Shown: positions 44,363 through 52,428 of the stretch, one piece after another
Numbering within the stretch: the stretch's first letter is position 1
Layout of the letters: each line of letters begins with the position of its first letter
DNA from: Pseudomonadota bacterium
Lineage (GTDB): Bacteria > Pseudomonadota > Gammaproteobacteria > Steroidobacterales > Woeseiaceae
DNA length: 64,000 bases
Direction: 5' to 3'
Assembly: GCA_027621915.1 (NCBI GenBank)
Contig: JAQCAD010000010.1
Span: 24,406 to 88,405 of the forward strand
The notes under the pieces: model-generated
The model's database searches: none
Seen by the model: the letters and a program-made list of their open reading frames with translations, nothing else
Told to the model about the DNA's origin: nothing
Position numbers and translations under genes: made by a program

Positions 44363-45373
44363 ATGAAACTACAACAACTAAAATACCTGTTGGCGATAGT
44401 GGACAACGGCCTGAATATCACGGCCGCTGCCGATCGCATGTTCACATCGCAACCCGGTGTCAGCAAGCAACTTAAGCTCCTCGAAGATGAACTCGGGTTA
44501 CAACTTTTTGCCCGGAAAGGAAAAAGCCTGCATCGCATCACGAGGGCGGGCGAGCACGTTGTCCTGCATGCCCGATCTATCATGAGTGAGGTTGAACACA
44601 TACGTTCGCTTGCCGAGGGTTTTTACAGGGAAGAAGAAGGCACACTGACTATCGCCGCAACCAATACGCAGGCCCGATATGTTCTGCCGGAAATTCTTCG
44701 TAACTTGCGACGCCAGTATCCGAAAGTTCGCCTGAACTTGCGCCAGGGCACGTCGGACCAAATCGCCGATATGATGTCGTCGAGCGATATCGACTTCGCG
44801 ATTGCGAGTGGGTCCGATCATCGCTTTGGAAACCTTTTGCGACTTCCGGGCTATCAATGGGACAGGGTAATTGTCGTGCCGAGTAACCACAAGTTGACGA
44901 AACTCGATCGTAATTTGACGCTCGATGACCTGGCAGACTACCCACTGGTTAGTTATGCCTTCAGTTTCGAGGACGATCAGACATTGAACAACGCGTTTTT
45001 AGCACGAGGCCTCGATGCAAAAATTGTATTCACCGCTCGAGATTCGGAAGTCGTAAAAAATTACGTACGCATGGGTGTCGGCATTGGCGTGGTTGCCGGA
45101 ATGGCCTATGAACCGACCGACAAAAAAGATCTTACTGCCATTCCTGTCAAAGGTTTGTTCCCCCGAACTACGACATGGGTAGGTATTCGAAAGAATACGT
45201 TGTTGCGCTGTTACATGGCAGATTTTCTGCGGCTGTTCGCACCACATTTGAGTGGCGATCAGATCGAACGTGTGACTCACGCTGGCAGTCAGCGCGAGGT
45301 CAACGAGCTTGTTGGAAGTGCAGGGCTGCCAGTCAGGAATGGATTCGATAGCAAGCTGTCAGTAGCAGCGTAA
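44363..45373 (+). CDS. cysB: LysR-type regulator CysB
   Basis: The 336-residue regulator activates sulfate assimilation genes when N-acetylserine is present. Its helix-turn-helix (QQLKYLLAIVDNGLNITAAADRMFTSQPGVSKQLK) and effector domain (NTQARYVLPEILRNL, QGTSDQIADM, ARDSEVVKNYVRMGVGIGVVAGMAY) are those of CysB/Cbl. The divergent cysK supports CysB. Confidence 0.92.
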   Translation: MKLQQLKYLLAIVDNGLNITAAADRMFTSQPGVSKQLKLLEDELGLQLFARKGKSLHRITRAGEHVVLHARSIMSEVEHIRSLAEGFYREEEGTLTIAATNTQARYVLPEILRNLRRQYPKVRLNLRQGTSDQIADMMSSSDIDFAIASGSDHRFGNLLRLPGYQWDRVIVVPSNHKLTKLDRNLTLDDLADYPLVSYAFSFEDDQTLNNAFLARGLDAKIVFTARDSEVVKNYVRMGVGIGVVAGMAYEPTDKKDLTAIPVKGLFPRTTTWVGIRKNTLLRCYMADFLRLFAPHLSGDQIERVTHAGSQREVNELVGSAGLPVRNGFDSKLSVAA

Positions 45374-45383
45374 CTTTCGGTCT

Positions 45384-45971
45384 TTAGTAAACCCGCACGC
45401 CACCGTGACGTCGGCGAATACGTTGGTCGATCCACCAAATGCCAAAGACGAACCCTCCCAGCAAACACAGGAGCATTGCCCCGCCTACCCACATGTACGG
45501 CAAACTGTATTTGTACGCATCTTGACGCCCGCGACAGTCAACTAGCTCTGATGACAATTTGGCGACCTCTGCGGCACTCGCTTCCGCAGTCGAAACACTC
45601 ACCTCGAGCTCTCTTCGCAATGTCTCGATTGTTGCCGAAGGTTCTGCGAATGCAGCCTTGGTTTCCGCAAGTTCGCTTTGCAGCCTGTCGACCGTCGACT
45701 GTGTTTCGGCAACGATCAGTTTTGCCGGCTTGTCGAAAACCAGGTATGCAACTTTGACGTACCCTTCGACACCATCCGGTAGTCGAACGCTGGCATAATT
45801 CCGGTCGCGTGAAACAATCTCAAGCTCCTGTCCGCTCTCGAGCGTTCGAAATGCGCGATCGCTCGTATCTGCCGCGAGGTGCAGGCCAAGCCGCAGGTTA
45901 TCAGTGATATAGGCCGTTTCCGCGGCCGCAGTCAGCGGTAAGAAAATCAGCCAAAGGAATGCGTGACGCAT
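45384..45971 (-). CDS. SH3-domain membrane protein, YgiM-like
   Basis: The 195-residue protein has a signal peptide (RHAFLWLIFLPLTAAA), a bacterial SH3 domain (about 20-80, AYITDNLRLGLHLAADTSD... SVRLPDGVEGYVKVAYL), a coiled coil (about 88-145) and one C-terminal membrane segment (WVGGAMLLCLLGGFVFGIWW) with a basic tail. This layout is that of YgiM/TIGR04211 proteins, thought to bind envelope components. It ends ten bases from the convergent cysB stop. Confidence 0.85.
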   Translation of the reverse strand: MRHAFLWLIFLPLTAAAETAYITDNLRLGLHLAADTSDRAFRTLESGQELEIVSRDRNYASVRLPDGVEGYVKVAYLVFDKPAKLIVAETQSTVDRLQSELAETKAAFAEPSATIETLRRELEVSVSTAEASAAEVAKLSSELVDCRGRQDAYKYSLPYMWVGGAMLLCLLGGFVFGIWWIDQRIRRRHGGVRVY

Positions 45972-46096
45972 AATCGCTCCTCAAGAAAAATGTCCTGCCG
46001 CGTCAAAATAGGCAACTTTATTCAGGGTGGAGTTTACTACAGATATCAATGAATTAGCGGGCCAATGCTGTCTCTGTTTGACGACGCAGACCGCTT

Positions 46097-47512
46097 TTAT
46101 CGGTCAGACAGCCAGCGTAGCAACATCTCCTGCACTTCCTCGCCGGGTCCACGATGCACGTCTGTATGATTCAGGAGTGCGACCACTATGTAGCGCTTTC
46201 CGGTATACGCCTGGAAATAACCAGCGACCGCGCTGACATGATCCATTGATCCGGTCTTCATATGCGCCAGGCCCGTCAATGTGCTACCGCGAAATCGTCT
46301 CGACAGCGTGCCATCCAGTCCGGACAGGGAAAGTGACGACATATACTCCGGCATGTACGGACTCTTATATGCGTAGCGCAGCAATTCTCCAAGATTCCGG
46401 GCAGTCATCCTGGCATTTCGTGATAAACCTGCGCCGTTGGAAATATTCAGTTCGGCGGTGTCCAGGCCGTGCCGTACGAGCCACTCCTGGACAACCTGTC
46501 TGCCCTTTTGCTCCGTGCCAGCCGGTCCGAATCGCTCCGCGGCAAGCGTGTAAAGCAGCTGCTTTGCCATTACGTTGTTACTGTGCTTGTTAACCTTTGC
46601 AATAATTTCCGCGAGCGGCAATGAATCGAAAACCAGCGATGGTGCGAGCACTTCATCGACTGTCACGTTCTTCCATTCTCCAGAAAACTTGCCACCTGAC
46701 TCCTGCCAAAGTGATTTGAACAATCCGAACGTAAACTCGCTATGGCCAAGCGCCGTCCGATCCATCGCATAAGCACTGCAGCCACTTGGAAATCGGCCGC
46801 TAAATGTAATTTTGCTAACATCGTCGTTCGGCGTAATTGTTATGCCTCGTTGGTAACCGCGGCATGCACCATTGGATACTTTCAATTGATTGACGATTGC
46901 CAGATTATCCAGTGCCGGCTCCAGGCGAACGCTTACACCTGACGCCGCAGGATCTGGCTCGAAAAAATAACGAACGACCTTGAAATTGGTCAATAGCGCA
47001 TTTGGCGCGACATTGTAGGCACGAAGAGGCTCCCGATCGAATGCCGCCGGATCGTAATCACCAACATCGAAATAGCTGTCGTCAATCAGCAGGTTGCCGG
47101 TTATCTCATTGATACCGGACCTGCGAATCTCCCTGAGCAATTGCCAGAATCGTTCTGTTACCAGGTACGGGTCACCGTAACCCTTGATCGCGATGTCACC
47201 ATTGAGTACTCCATCGGTCACCGCCCCCATGTAGCGCACTTCCGTCTTCCAGCGGTATGCAGGCCCGAGCGTGTCCAATGCGACCAGGGTCGTCACCATC
47301 TTTTCCACCGATGCCGGATTTCTGGATACGTCTGCATTCCAGGAAAGAATAACGTCGCCAGTATCAACTTCTTCGACGTAAATGCTTAGCGCGTCGTCCG
47401 GAACTCCTCGATAGTTCAACGCACTTTGCACCGGCAATGGCAACGAAGCGCCAATCGCAATTGGCGCAATGAACAATAGTGCAAGAATGTATCTGACTTC
47501 GCCCATCGTCAT
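46097..47512 (-). CDS. dacB: D-alanyl-D-alanine carboxypeptidase/endopeptidase (PBP4)
   Basis: The 471-residue penicillin-binding protein trims and opens peptide cross-links in peptidoglycan. After a signal peptide (YILALLFIAPIAIGAS) come the active-site motifs SxxK in NPASVEKMVTT, SxN in NISNGAGLSRNARM and KTG in AHMKTGSMDHVSAVAGY. Length and spacing fit PBP4 of the S13 family. Confidence 0.93.
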   Translation of the reverse strand: MTMGEVRYILALLFIAPIAIGASLPLPVQSALNYRGVPDDALSIYVEEVDTGDVILSWNADVSRNPASVEKMVTTLVALDTLGPAYRWKTEVRYMGAVTDGVLNGDIAIKGYGDPYLVTERFWQLLREIRRSGINEITGNLLIDDSYFDVGDYDPAAFDREPLRAYNVAPNALLTNFKVVRYFFEPDPAASGVSVRLEPALDNLAIVNQLKVSNGACRGYQRGITITPNDDVSKITFSGRFPSGCSAYAMDRTALGHSEFTFGLFKSLWQESGGKFSGEWKNVTVDEVLAPSLVFDSLPLAEIIAKVNKHSNNVMAKQLLYTLAAERFGPAGTEQKGRQVVQEWLVRHGLDTAELNISNGAGLSRNARMTARNLGELLRYAYKSPYMPEYMSSLSLSGLDGTLSRRFRGSTLTGLAHMKTGSMDHVSAVAGYFQAYTGKRYIVVALLNHTDVHRGPGEEVQEMLLRWLSDR

Positions 47513-47555
47513 TCTTCGCCGCCCAACCTGATCACACGCAGCCCTTATTAAAACA

Positions 47556-49358
47556 CTATCGACGGGGTTTGCGTATACCGAATGATTTAATGCGATCCGC
47601 CAGCGTGGTCGGTTTGATACCCAGTAACTGCGCCGCCCCGTCCGCTCCGGAAACCTTCCAGTTCGTCTGATTCAACGCAGCGATCAAATTGTCCTTATGG
47701 AGAGCGCGTATTTGGGTTTCGGTGAGCACACGATCCACGACCCGGAAGCCGTCGCGTCCAACGCCGATCGCGCTTGCAGCGCCCGCTGGCAATGACAGGT
47801 CCAGGCGAAGGTTATTTCCTTTGGAAAGTATCACAGCTCTTTCGATCACGTTTTTCAGTTCACGGACGTTGCCCGGCCAGTCATAAGCCTGAATAACCTT
47901 CGCATGGGCTTGTGTAAGCTTAAGTGGTTTACGTCCGAATTCGTTACAAGTCTGCTCGAGGAAATGCTGGGCCAGTTGCAGCACGTCTTCCGGGCGTTTG
48001 CGAAGTGGTGGCACATCGATCGGAAAAACGCTTAGCCTGTAGAACAGGTCTTCGCGGAATTTTCCATCTACGATCAACTGCTCAAGGTTCCGATTGGTTG
48101 CCGCAATTACCCGAACGTCAACAGACCGCGTGATATCATCGCCGACACGTTCAAACTCGCTTTCCTGAAGGACGCGAAGCAGTTTCCCCTGTAGTTCAAA
48201 CGGGATCTCACCCACCTCATCCAGAAAGATCGATCCGCCATCTGCGAGCTGAAAACGACCAATCCGGTCACGATGTGCGCCCGTAAACGCACCTTTCACG
48301 TGGCCGAAAAACTCGCTTTCAAACAACTCCTTTGGAATTGACGCGCAATTGACTTTCACGAGCGGCCCGTTCGCCCTGCGACTGCGCGCGTGGATTGCGC
48401 GTGCCACCAGTTCTTTGCCCACGCCCGATTCGCCGAGCACAAGTACATTGGCCGGGGTATTGGCGACTGCCTCAATGCGAGCAAGCATCTGCTTCAGAAG
48501 GGGACTGCGGCCAATGATACGACCGAAATTCATTGCGATATTGACCTCCTCTCGAAGGTAGTCGCGTTCGCGTTCCAGTTCGTCCTTCAGCGTCGCGTTC
48601 TCGGCAAGTGCCGCGCGCAACTGCCGTTCTGCCTGGTTACGCTCGGTTACATCTTTCGACGCGACCAGCATCCGTTGCACCTGGCCGGCGGAATTACGTT
48701 CGGATATGGCAGACATGACGAGATCGAGAACCTTGCCGTTCTTTGTAACCATTTGCCGTGGTTCATTGCTGAATTGCCCTTCTGCGATGAGTTCCTGGAG
48801 ATACCCTGATGAAAGGCGCTTGCGATCGGCTTCGCTGTAGAAGTCCATGATTGACCGGCCCACGACCTCTTCTCGCGAGTAGCCCATTTTTTGTAACCAG
48901 TGTTCGGTCACCGTGCTAATGCAGCCATTGGCGTCAACGGTGTGCAGCATCGCGGGTGTTGCCTGGTAGAGTTGACGATACTGCCAGTCGGCCCGGCCAA
49001 GATCGGAAACCTCGCTATACATCGCCATCGTGCGAACAAACGCGCCGTCGGCACTTCGCTCTACCAGGGAATTCGTCAGACAGTTTACGACCTCGCCCTC
49101 TTTTGAAATGAACGCAATCGGTCTGTTCTCGAGTCGACCTGTTCGCCTGAGGGTCGGCAACAGTTCCTTTTCGATTCGCTCGGCGCTTTCAGCTGTCACG
49201 AAATCAGCCGGCCGCTTTCCAATCATCGCGTCGCGTTCAAATCCAAGCCGGGTCAGCAGCGCGTCGTTTACATCGAGGTAGCGGCCATCCTCGCCGATTG
49301 AGGTTGCCATTGTCGGGGCTTTGCGAAAAAGCCATTGATAGTCGTCTGGTCGCGCCAT
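47556..49358 (-). CDS. Sigma-54-dependent activator with two PAS domains
   Basis: The 600-residue regulator has PAS domains at about 8-115 and 125-245 (the second with GYSREEVVGRSIMDFY), a short coiled linker, an AAA+ domain (about 285-515) with Walker A GESGVGKE, the sigma-54 contact loop GAFTGA, Walker B GGSIFLDEVGEIP and RVIAATNRNLEQL, and a Fis-type helix-turn-helix (about 550-598, GAAQLLGIKPTTLADRIKSFG). There is no receiver domain, so it senses a signal directly through PAS. It diverges from a small secreted-protein gene that has a -24/-12 promoter, which is probably its target. Confidence 0.93.
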   Translation of the reverse strand: MARPDDYQWLFRKAPTMATSIGEDGRYLDVNDALLTRLGFERDAMIGKRPADFVTAESAERIEKELLPTLRRTGRLENRPIAFISKEGEVVNCLTNSLVERSADGAFVRTMAMYSEVSDLGRADWQYRQLYQATPAMLHTVDANGCISTVTEHWLQKMGYSREEVVGRSIMDFYSEADRKRLSSGYLQELIAEGQFSNEPRQMVTKNGKVLDLVMSAISERNSAGQVQRMLVASKDVTERNQAERQLRAALAENATLKDELERERDYLREEVNIAMNFGRIIGRSPLLKQMLARIEAVANTPANVLVLGESGVGKELVARAIHARSRRANGPLVKVNCASIPKELFESEFFGHVKGAFTGAHRDRIGRFQLADGGSIFLDEVGEIPFELQGKLLRVLQESEFERVGDDITRSVDVRVIAATNRNLEQLIVDGKFREDLFYRLSVFPIDVPPLRKRPEDVLQLAQHFLEQTCNEFGRKPLKLTQAHAKVIQAYDWPGNVRELKNVIERAVILSKGNNLRLDLSLPAGAASAIGVGRDGFRVVDRVLTETQIRALHKDNLIAALNQTNWKVSGADGAAQLLGIKPTTLADRIKSFGIRKPRR

Positions 49359-49372
49359 GCCGGCAGTATATA

Positions 49373-49421
49373 CGAAATCCCGTAAATACGATTACGATTT
49401 TTCGTAATTTACGGAATTTCG
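49373..49421. promoter_or_regulatory. Long dyad, likely activator binding site
   Basis: Bases 49373-49387 (CGAAATCCCGTAAAT) pair with 49407-49421 at 14 of 15 positions, and a second dyad, ATTACGA/TCGTAAT (49391-49408), is nested at the centre. It lies about 50-100 bases upstream of a sigma-54 promoter, the normal distance for an enhancer, and within 65 bases of the activator's own start codon. It may serve both activation and autoregulation. Confidence 0.7.
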
Positions 49422-49470
49422 TGACCGTCGATTACCAGGTAAATCGCTGTTTTTACGCATTTTTTGAAGT

Positions 49471-49486
49471 TGGCACGATATCTGCA
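49471..49486 (+). promoter_or_regulatory. Sigma-54 promoter (-24/-12)
   Basis: TGGCACGATATCTGCA matches the consensus TGGCACG-N4-TTGCA with one change (C for the first T), and the GG and GC elements have exact spacing. It reads toward the 92-residue secreted-protein gene; transcription would begin near 49497. Confidence 0.82.
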
Positions 49487-49557
49487 ACAGACGAGTTATC
49501 AATTTAGCTGGTGGTGGCCCGCGGGGACGCGCCAGCTTGCAAACCAAGGACAGAATG

Positions 49558-49836
49558 ATGGAAAACAAACATAAGCTTATCGCCGGTCTGGCACTTGCCG
49601 GATTACTTGGCGTGAACGTCAGTATTGCTGACGAAATCGTCGTCACAGAGCGGGTCGAAGCTGCGGCAAAGGAGCTTGCGAACGTGTCACCCGTCAAGAT
49701 CGATCGCGGCGTCGTGAAAGAAGCCAACGCCAACGCCATTAAGGGCGCGGTTGAGGCGGTACTCACAGACAGCAAGCTGGATCTTGATATCCGCCTGATC
49801 GGCCCGACTTCAGTCAAGGTTGCGGGTGATCGTTAA
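49558..49836 (+). CDS. Small secreted protein under sigma-54 control, unknown
   Basis: The 92-residue product has a signal peptide (KHKLIAGLALAGLLGVNVSIA, cleavage near residue 24) and a mature part of about 68 residues with alternating helix and strand (RVEAAAKELANVSPVKIDRG, IKGAVEAVLTDSKLDLDIRL) and no cysteine. I do not recognise a family. AAGGA lies seven bases before ATG 49558; ATG 49555 just before it is less well spaced. It is the only gene immediately downstream of the sigma-54 promoter, so it should be made only when the PAS activator is switched on. Confidence 0.75.
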   Translation: MENKHKLIAGLALAGLLGVNVSIADEIVVTERVEAAAKELANVSPVKIDRGVVKEANANAIKGAVEAVLTDSKLDLDIRLIGPTSVKVAGDR

Positions 49837-49961
49837 GACATTCGCTTGGTAACAAGATTCCGGTTCGCAGCGCCCCGAGGGCAACTCTCCCCCGATTGAC
49901 CGACGGTGCTGTGACCGTAATAAATCGGCTCATTTCTGTTTAAGTTTTGATCCGATGCTTT

Positions 49962-50092
49962 GGGCCTCAGACGGCCCGGCGGCAACCCCCTGTTTTTATT
50001 GCCGCCATCCTTTGGGAGCCGGGGACCGTTCCGTGTCGGATCGGCCCCAGTCGAACATCGAATTTGGGTTCTCCGGCTCCCTTCTTTTTCTT
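49962..50092 (+). ncRNA. Three-hairpin structured region ending in T-rich tract
   Basis: Three tandem stems are seen: GGGCC/GGCCC (49962-49977), GGCGGCAA/TTGCCGCC (49978-50006, 13-base loop) and GGGAGCCGG/CCGGCTCCC (50014-50081, with inner pairs), followed by TTCTTTTTCTTC. The last stem plus the T-rich tract can terminate the upstream gene's message. The whole block could also be a small RNA or a 3' UTR-derived RNA of the sigma-54 unit. No known RNA family is recognised. Confidence 0.45.
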
Positions 50093-50110
50093 CTACTTAA
50101 GTGGAATTGC

Positions 50111-50398
50111 TTATGATCGGCTATGCCTGTTGCGGTGCTGCTCAGCTTGCTCGCCGTATCTTTTAGAGTTTTCGGCGCTTAAGTGTTGCCTCAATCGTCC
50201 GAGCCACCGTCTGGCCCAGGCGAACTCCATCCCGAGAATAGCCAGCCCAATGGGAATTACGATGAAGGCCGGCCCTGGTGCAATAATCAATACAATTCCC
50301 AGCGCGAGGACAGTCGCGCCAACAATGCCAATGGCGATTCGGCGGGCCAGTCGAACGGTCATATCGAATGTGCTCATGCTCTTGATACCAGCTGTCAT
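50111..50398 (-). CDS. Small PGPGW-type membrane protein
   Basis: About 95 residues from ATG 50398, with two membrane segments around an APGPAF turn (IAIGIVGATVLALGIVLIIAPG and FIVIPIGLAILGMEFAWARRWL), which is the hallmark of the PGPGW transmembrane family. A charged tail follows. Function is unknown. ATG 50377 is an alternative start giving 88 residues. Confidence 0.7.
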   Translation of the reverse strand: MTAGIKSMSTFDMTVRLARRIAIGIVGATVLALGIVLIIAPGPAFIVIPIGLAILGMEFAWARRWLGRLRQHLSAENSKRYGEQAEQHRNRHSRS

Positions 50399-50535
50399 TT
50401 TCCTTTGAGGATGGTGATGGTCAATAATCACCGGGTTCGCCTACAAATATCTAGCAGGCGTCGATACACAGAAATTTTCGGGCCGCCGTGACTTGCCAAC
50501 TTTTTTTTCCGGACCGCATCACGTAGCCTTGGTGA

Positions 50536-51078
50536 ATGAGTATGACCCTGCGTTACTACCCCTTAGTTGTCCTGCTTTCCGTGACCGCTAGCCATGATTC
50601 GGCCAGTCAATTGACGGAGCCAGCAACACTTGTCATTGGCGCCGACACACCGGTTGTCGAAGTCGCCAGGCGCCGGGCTGAAAGACGTTTCATTCGCCTG
50701 CCATCTCTGGACTACAAGCTCGAACTGAACGCGCAATGCGCTGCCGGCTTCGGCCCCATGGCACTGTCCATAAGTGTCGCTGATACCAGAAAATCGCCGA
50801 CGGCCGACACGATTTCGGCAGACGGCCCCATTTCGATGACGTTGACCATTCCGGCACCGCAGATCGGCCCGATTGCGATTGATAATTTCTGTGTCGAGCC
50901 CGGCGAAAACCCTCCACTGATCGGCAACAAGCAGACGAATGGAGAAGAGTCACTCGAAGTGAAAGCCGCACTGTCTGTACAGGCTTCATTACTGTGTGCG
51001 AATGAGATAGACAAACACATGATCTACGCGTCAAAACCGCTCAGTGTAGTACTCCTTTGCAAAGTACCCGGCGCCTGA
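50536..51078 (+). CDS. Secreted protein, unknown
   Basis: The 180-residue protein has a signal peptide (RYYPLVVLLSVTASHDSAS) and a beta-rich mature part with four cysteines (NAQCAAGFG, DNFCVEPG, SLLCANE, LLCKVPGA), which may form two disulfides. No family is recognised. It converges with the dienelactone-hydrolase-like gene. Confidence 0.6.
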   Translation: MSMTLRYYPLVVLLSVTASHDSASQLTEPATLVIGADTPVVEVARRRAERRFIRLPSLDYKLELNAQCAAGFGPMALSISVADTRKSPTADTISADGPISMTLTIPAPQIGPIAIDNFCVEPGENPPLIGNKQTNGEESLEVKAALSVQASLLCANEIDKHMIYASKPLSVVLLCKVPGA

Positions 51079-51115
51079 TCACGAGCATTCCCAAACGGCA
51101 ATGACTGTTCCAGAG

Positions 51116-52012
51116 CTACTCAGAATCTCCGACAAGGTGTTTCCTGAGGAATTCTACAACCAGCAACCAGGCTTGCTCGGCAACTTCTGCATTGTAAGTA
51201 GCAGCACCGGGATCAGCAAACGCGTGACCAACATTCGGGTACATGACGATCTCGAGATCTTTACCGAGGCTTTCCATGGCCGTCTCAAATGATTCAACTG
51301 TATCCGTGGTGACGCCGCGATCATTATTACCAAATATTCCCAGAACAGGGACGTTCAGCGGCGCAAGGCGATCGATATTGTCAGTTACCGGTCCGTAAAA
51401 GATAACGGCGGCATCCAGATCGTCGGGAAATAACAGGGCTGTGTTCAGAGCCCAGCCGCCGCCGAAGCTCCATCCCAATACGCCTATCGCAGGTGCCTGG
51501 CCAGATTCGGCAAGGAACTGGTATGCCTGGCGAATATTGTCATCCGCCAGCTCCGGATTCTCAACAACTTCAACCATCAGCGGGCGCGCCGCGGCAACGT
51601 CTCCAGCAGTTTTGCCGCCAAAAAGATCAATCGCAAGTACGACGTATCCTTGCGCGGCAAGGCGGGCCGCCTGGGCACGCACACCATCATCAAGACCCCA
51701 GCGCTCGTGAATCACGATGATTCCGGGCAGAGGGTCTACCATATCTGCCGGAAACGCGAAATGGCCATAAACAAGTTGCTCGCCAACTTCGGCATATGGC
51801 AGCGTTTCGGCGACGACTGCACGATCCACTTTAACGTCGCCCGAATCGCCACTCTCGGCGCTAGTGCTGCCGCCGGCAGTTTCAGCGTCGCGTTGTCGCA
51901 CAACATCAGTCTGTGACGTGTCAGATGTTGTCGTTGCGATATCGCAGGCAGTCCCCAGCGACAAGATCACGGCAAGAAGGATTGCCAGTCGCCGGTCATT
52001 TTTCCTGATCAT
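51116..52012 (-). CDS. Dienelactone hydrolase-family lipoprotein
   Basis: The 298-residue protein has a lipobox (LAVILSLGTAC, Cys near residue 23), a Ser/Thr/Asp-rich linker to about residue 60, then an alpha/beta hydrolase domain with IVIHERWGLDDG, the nucleophile elbow GVLGWSFGGG (Ser where classic dienelactone hydrolases have Cys), an acid in FGNNDRGV and His in PNVGHAFADPG. It is probably an esterase facing the periplasm; the substrate is unknown. Confidence 0.82.
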   Translation of the reverse strand: MIRKNDRRLAILLAVILSLGTACDIATTTSDTSQTDVVRQRDAETAGGSTSAESGDSGDVKVDRAVVAETLPYAEVGEQLVYGHFAFPADMVDPLPGIIVIHERWGLDDGVRAQAARLAAQGYVVLAIDLFGGKTAGDVAAARPLMVEVVENPELADDNIRQAYQFLAESGQAPAIGVLGWSFGGGWALNTALLFPDDLDAAVIFYGPVTDNIDRLAPLNVPVLGIFGNNDRGVTTDTVESFETAMESLGKDLEIVMYPNVGHAFADPGAATYNAEVAEQAWLLVVEFLRKHLVGDSE

Positions 52013-52047
52013 AGATCCGCCTCTTCCAGATTGCCGGCTAGTTTAAA

Positions 52048-52085
52048 GCAAAAATGCGATACCGGGCATAAGCGGGGTCGCATTT
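52048..52085 (-). terminator. Hairpin terminator of the 50-residue membrane protein gene
   Basis: On the minus strand AAATGCGA (52085-52078) pairs with TCGCATTT (52059-52052) and the stem runs into T's. It lies about 90 bases past the stop of the small gene at 52173-52325. Confidence 0.5.
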
Positions 52086-52172
52086 AGTACGATTTAATGG
52101 CCTGACCCGTGGCCGTGAACTCCGTCGGGATTGCGGCGCGCCGTTCAGACTGCAAGCTCGATAAGCGGATAT

Positions 52173-52325
52173 CTACCCTTCATCATCTTCCCAGCGCTTA
52201 AGCTTGCTCTTGTCAACGGCCTGCCATTGTTTTTCGCTTTTTTTTACATAGAAGATAACTTTAGAAATCACCCAAACGATGACAAAGACAATAATTGCCA
52301 CAACCGGCCAGAATCCAACGGACAT
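52173..52325 (-). CDS. 50-residue single-TM membrane protein
   Basis: ATG 52325 to TAG 52173 encodes a protein with one membrane segment (FWPVVAIIVFVIVWVISKVIF) and a basic/acidic cytoplasmic tail (KKSEKQWQAVDKSKLKRWED). GGAGG lies 11 bases upstream of the ATG and a hairpin terminator follows, so it looks like a real single-gene unit. No family is recognised. Confidence 0.65.
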   Translation of the reverse strand: MSVGFWPVVAIIVFVIVWVISKVIFYVKKSEKQWQAVDKSKLKRWEDDEG

Positions 52326-52428
52326 GATCAGTGTCGCCTCCGGGCTGAATCAATTGAAGCCTGCGTATCTGCATGTTTAGCATAACAGCGCATGGTTACT
52401 CCTGCGCTGTAGCTGTAGAATTCGGGTC

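Noticed and set aside
49962..50006. SAM riboswitch-like GGCCC...GGCAACC stretch
   Set aside because: The remaining S-box core elements are absent and it lies downstream of, not upstream of, a gene on its strand.
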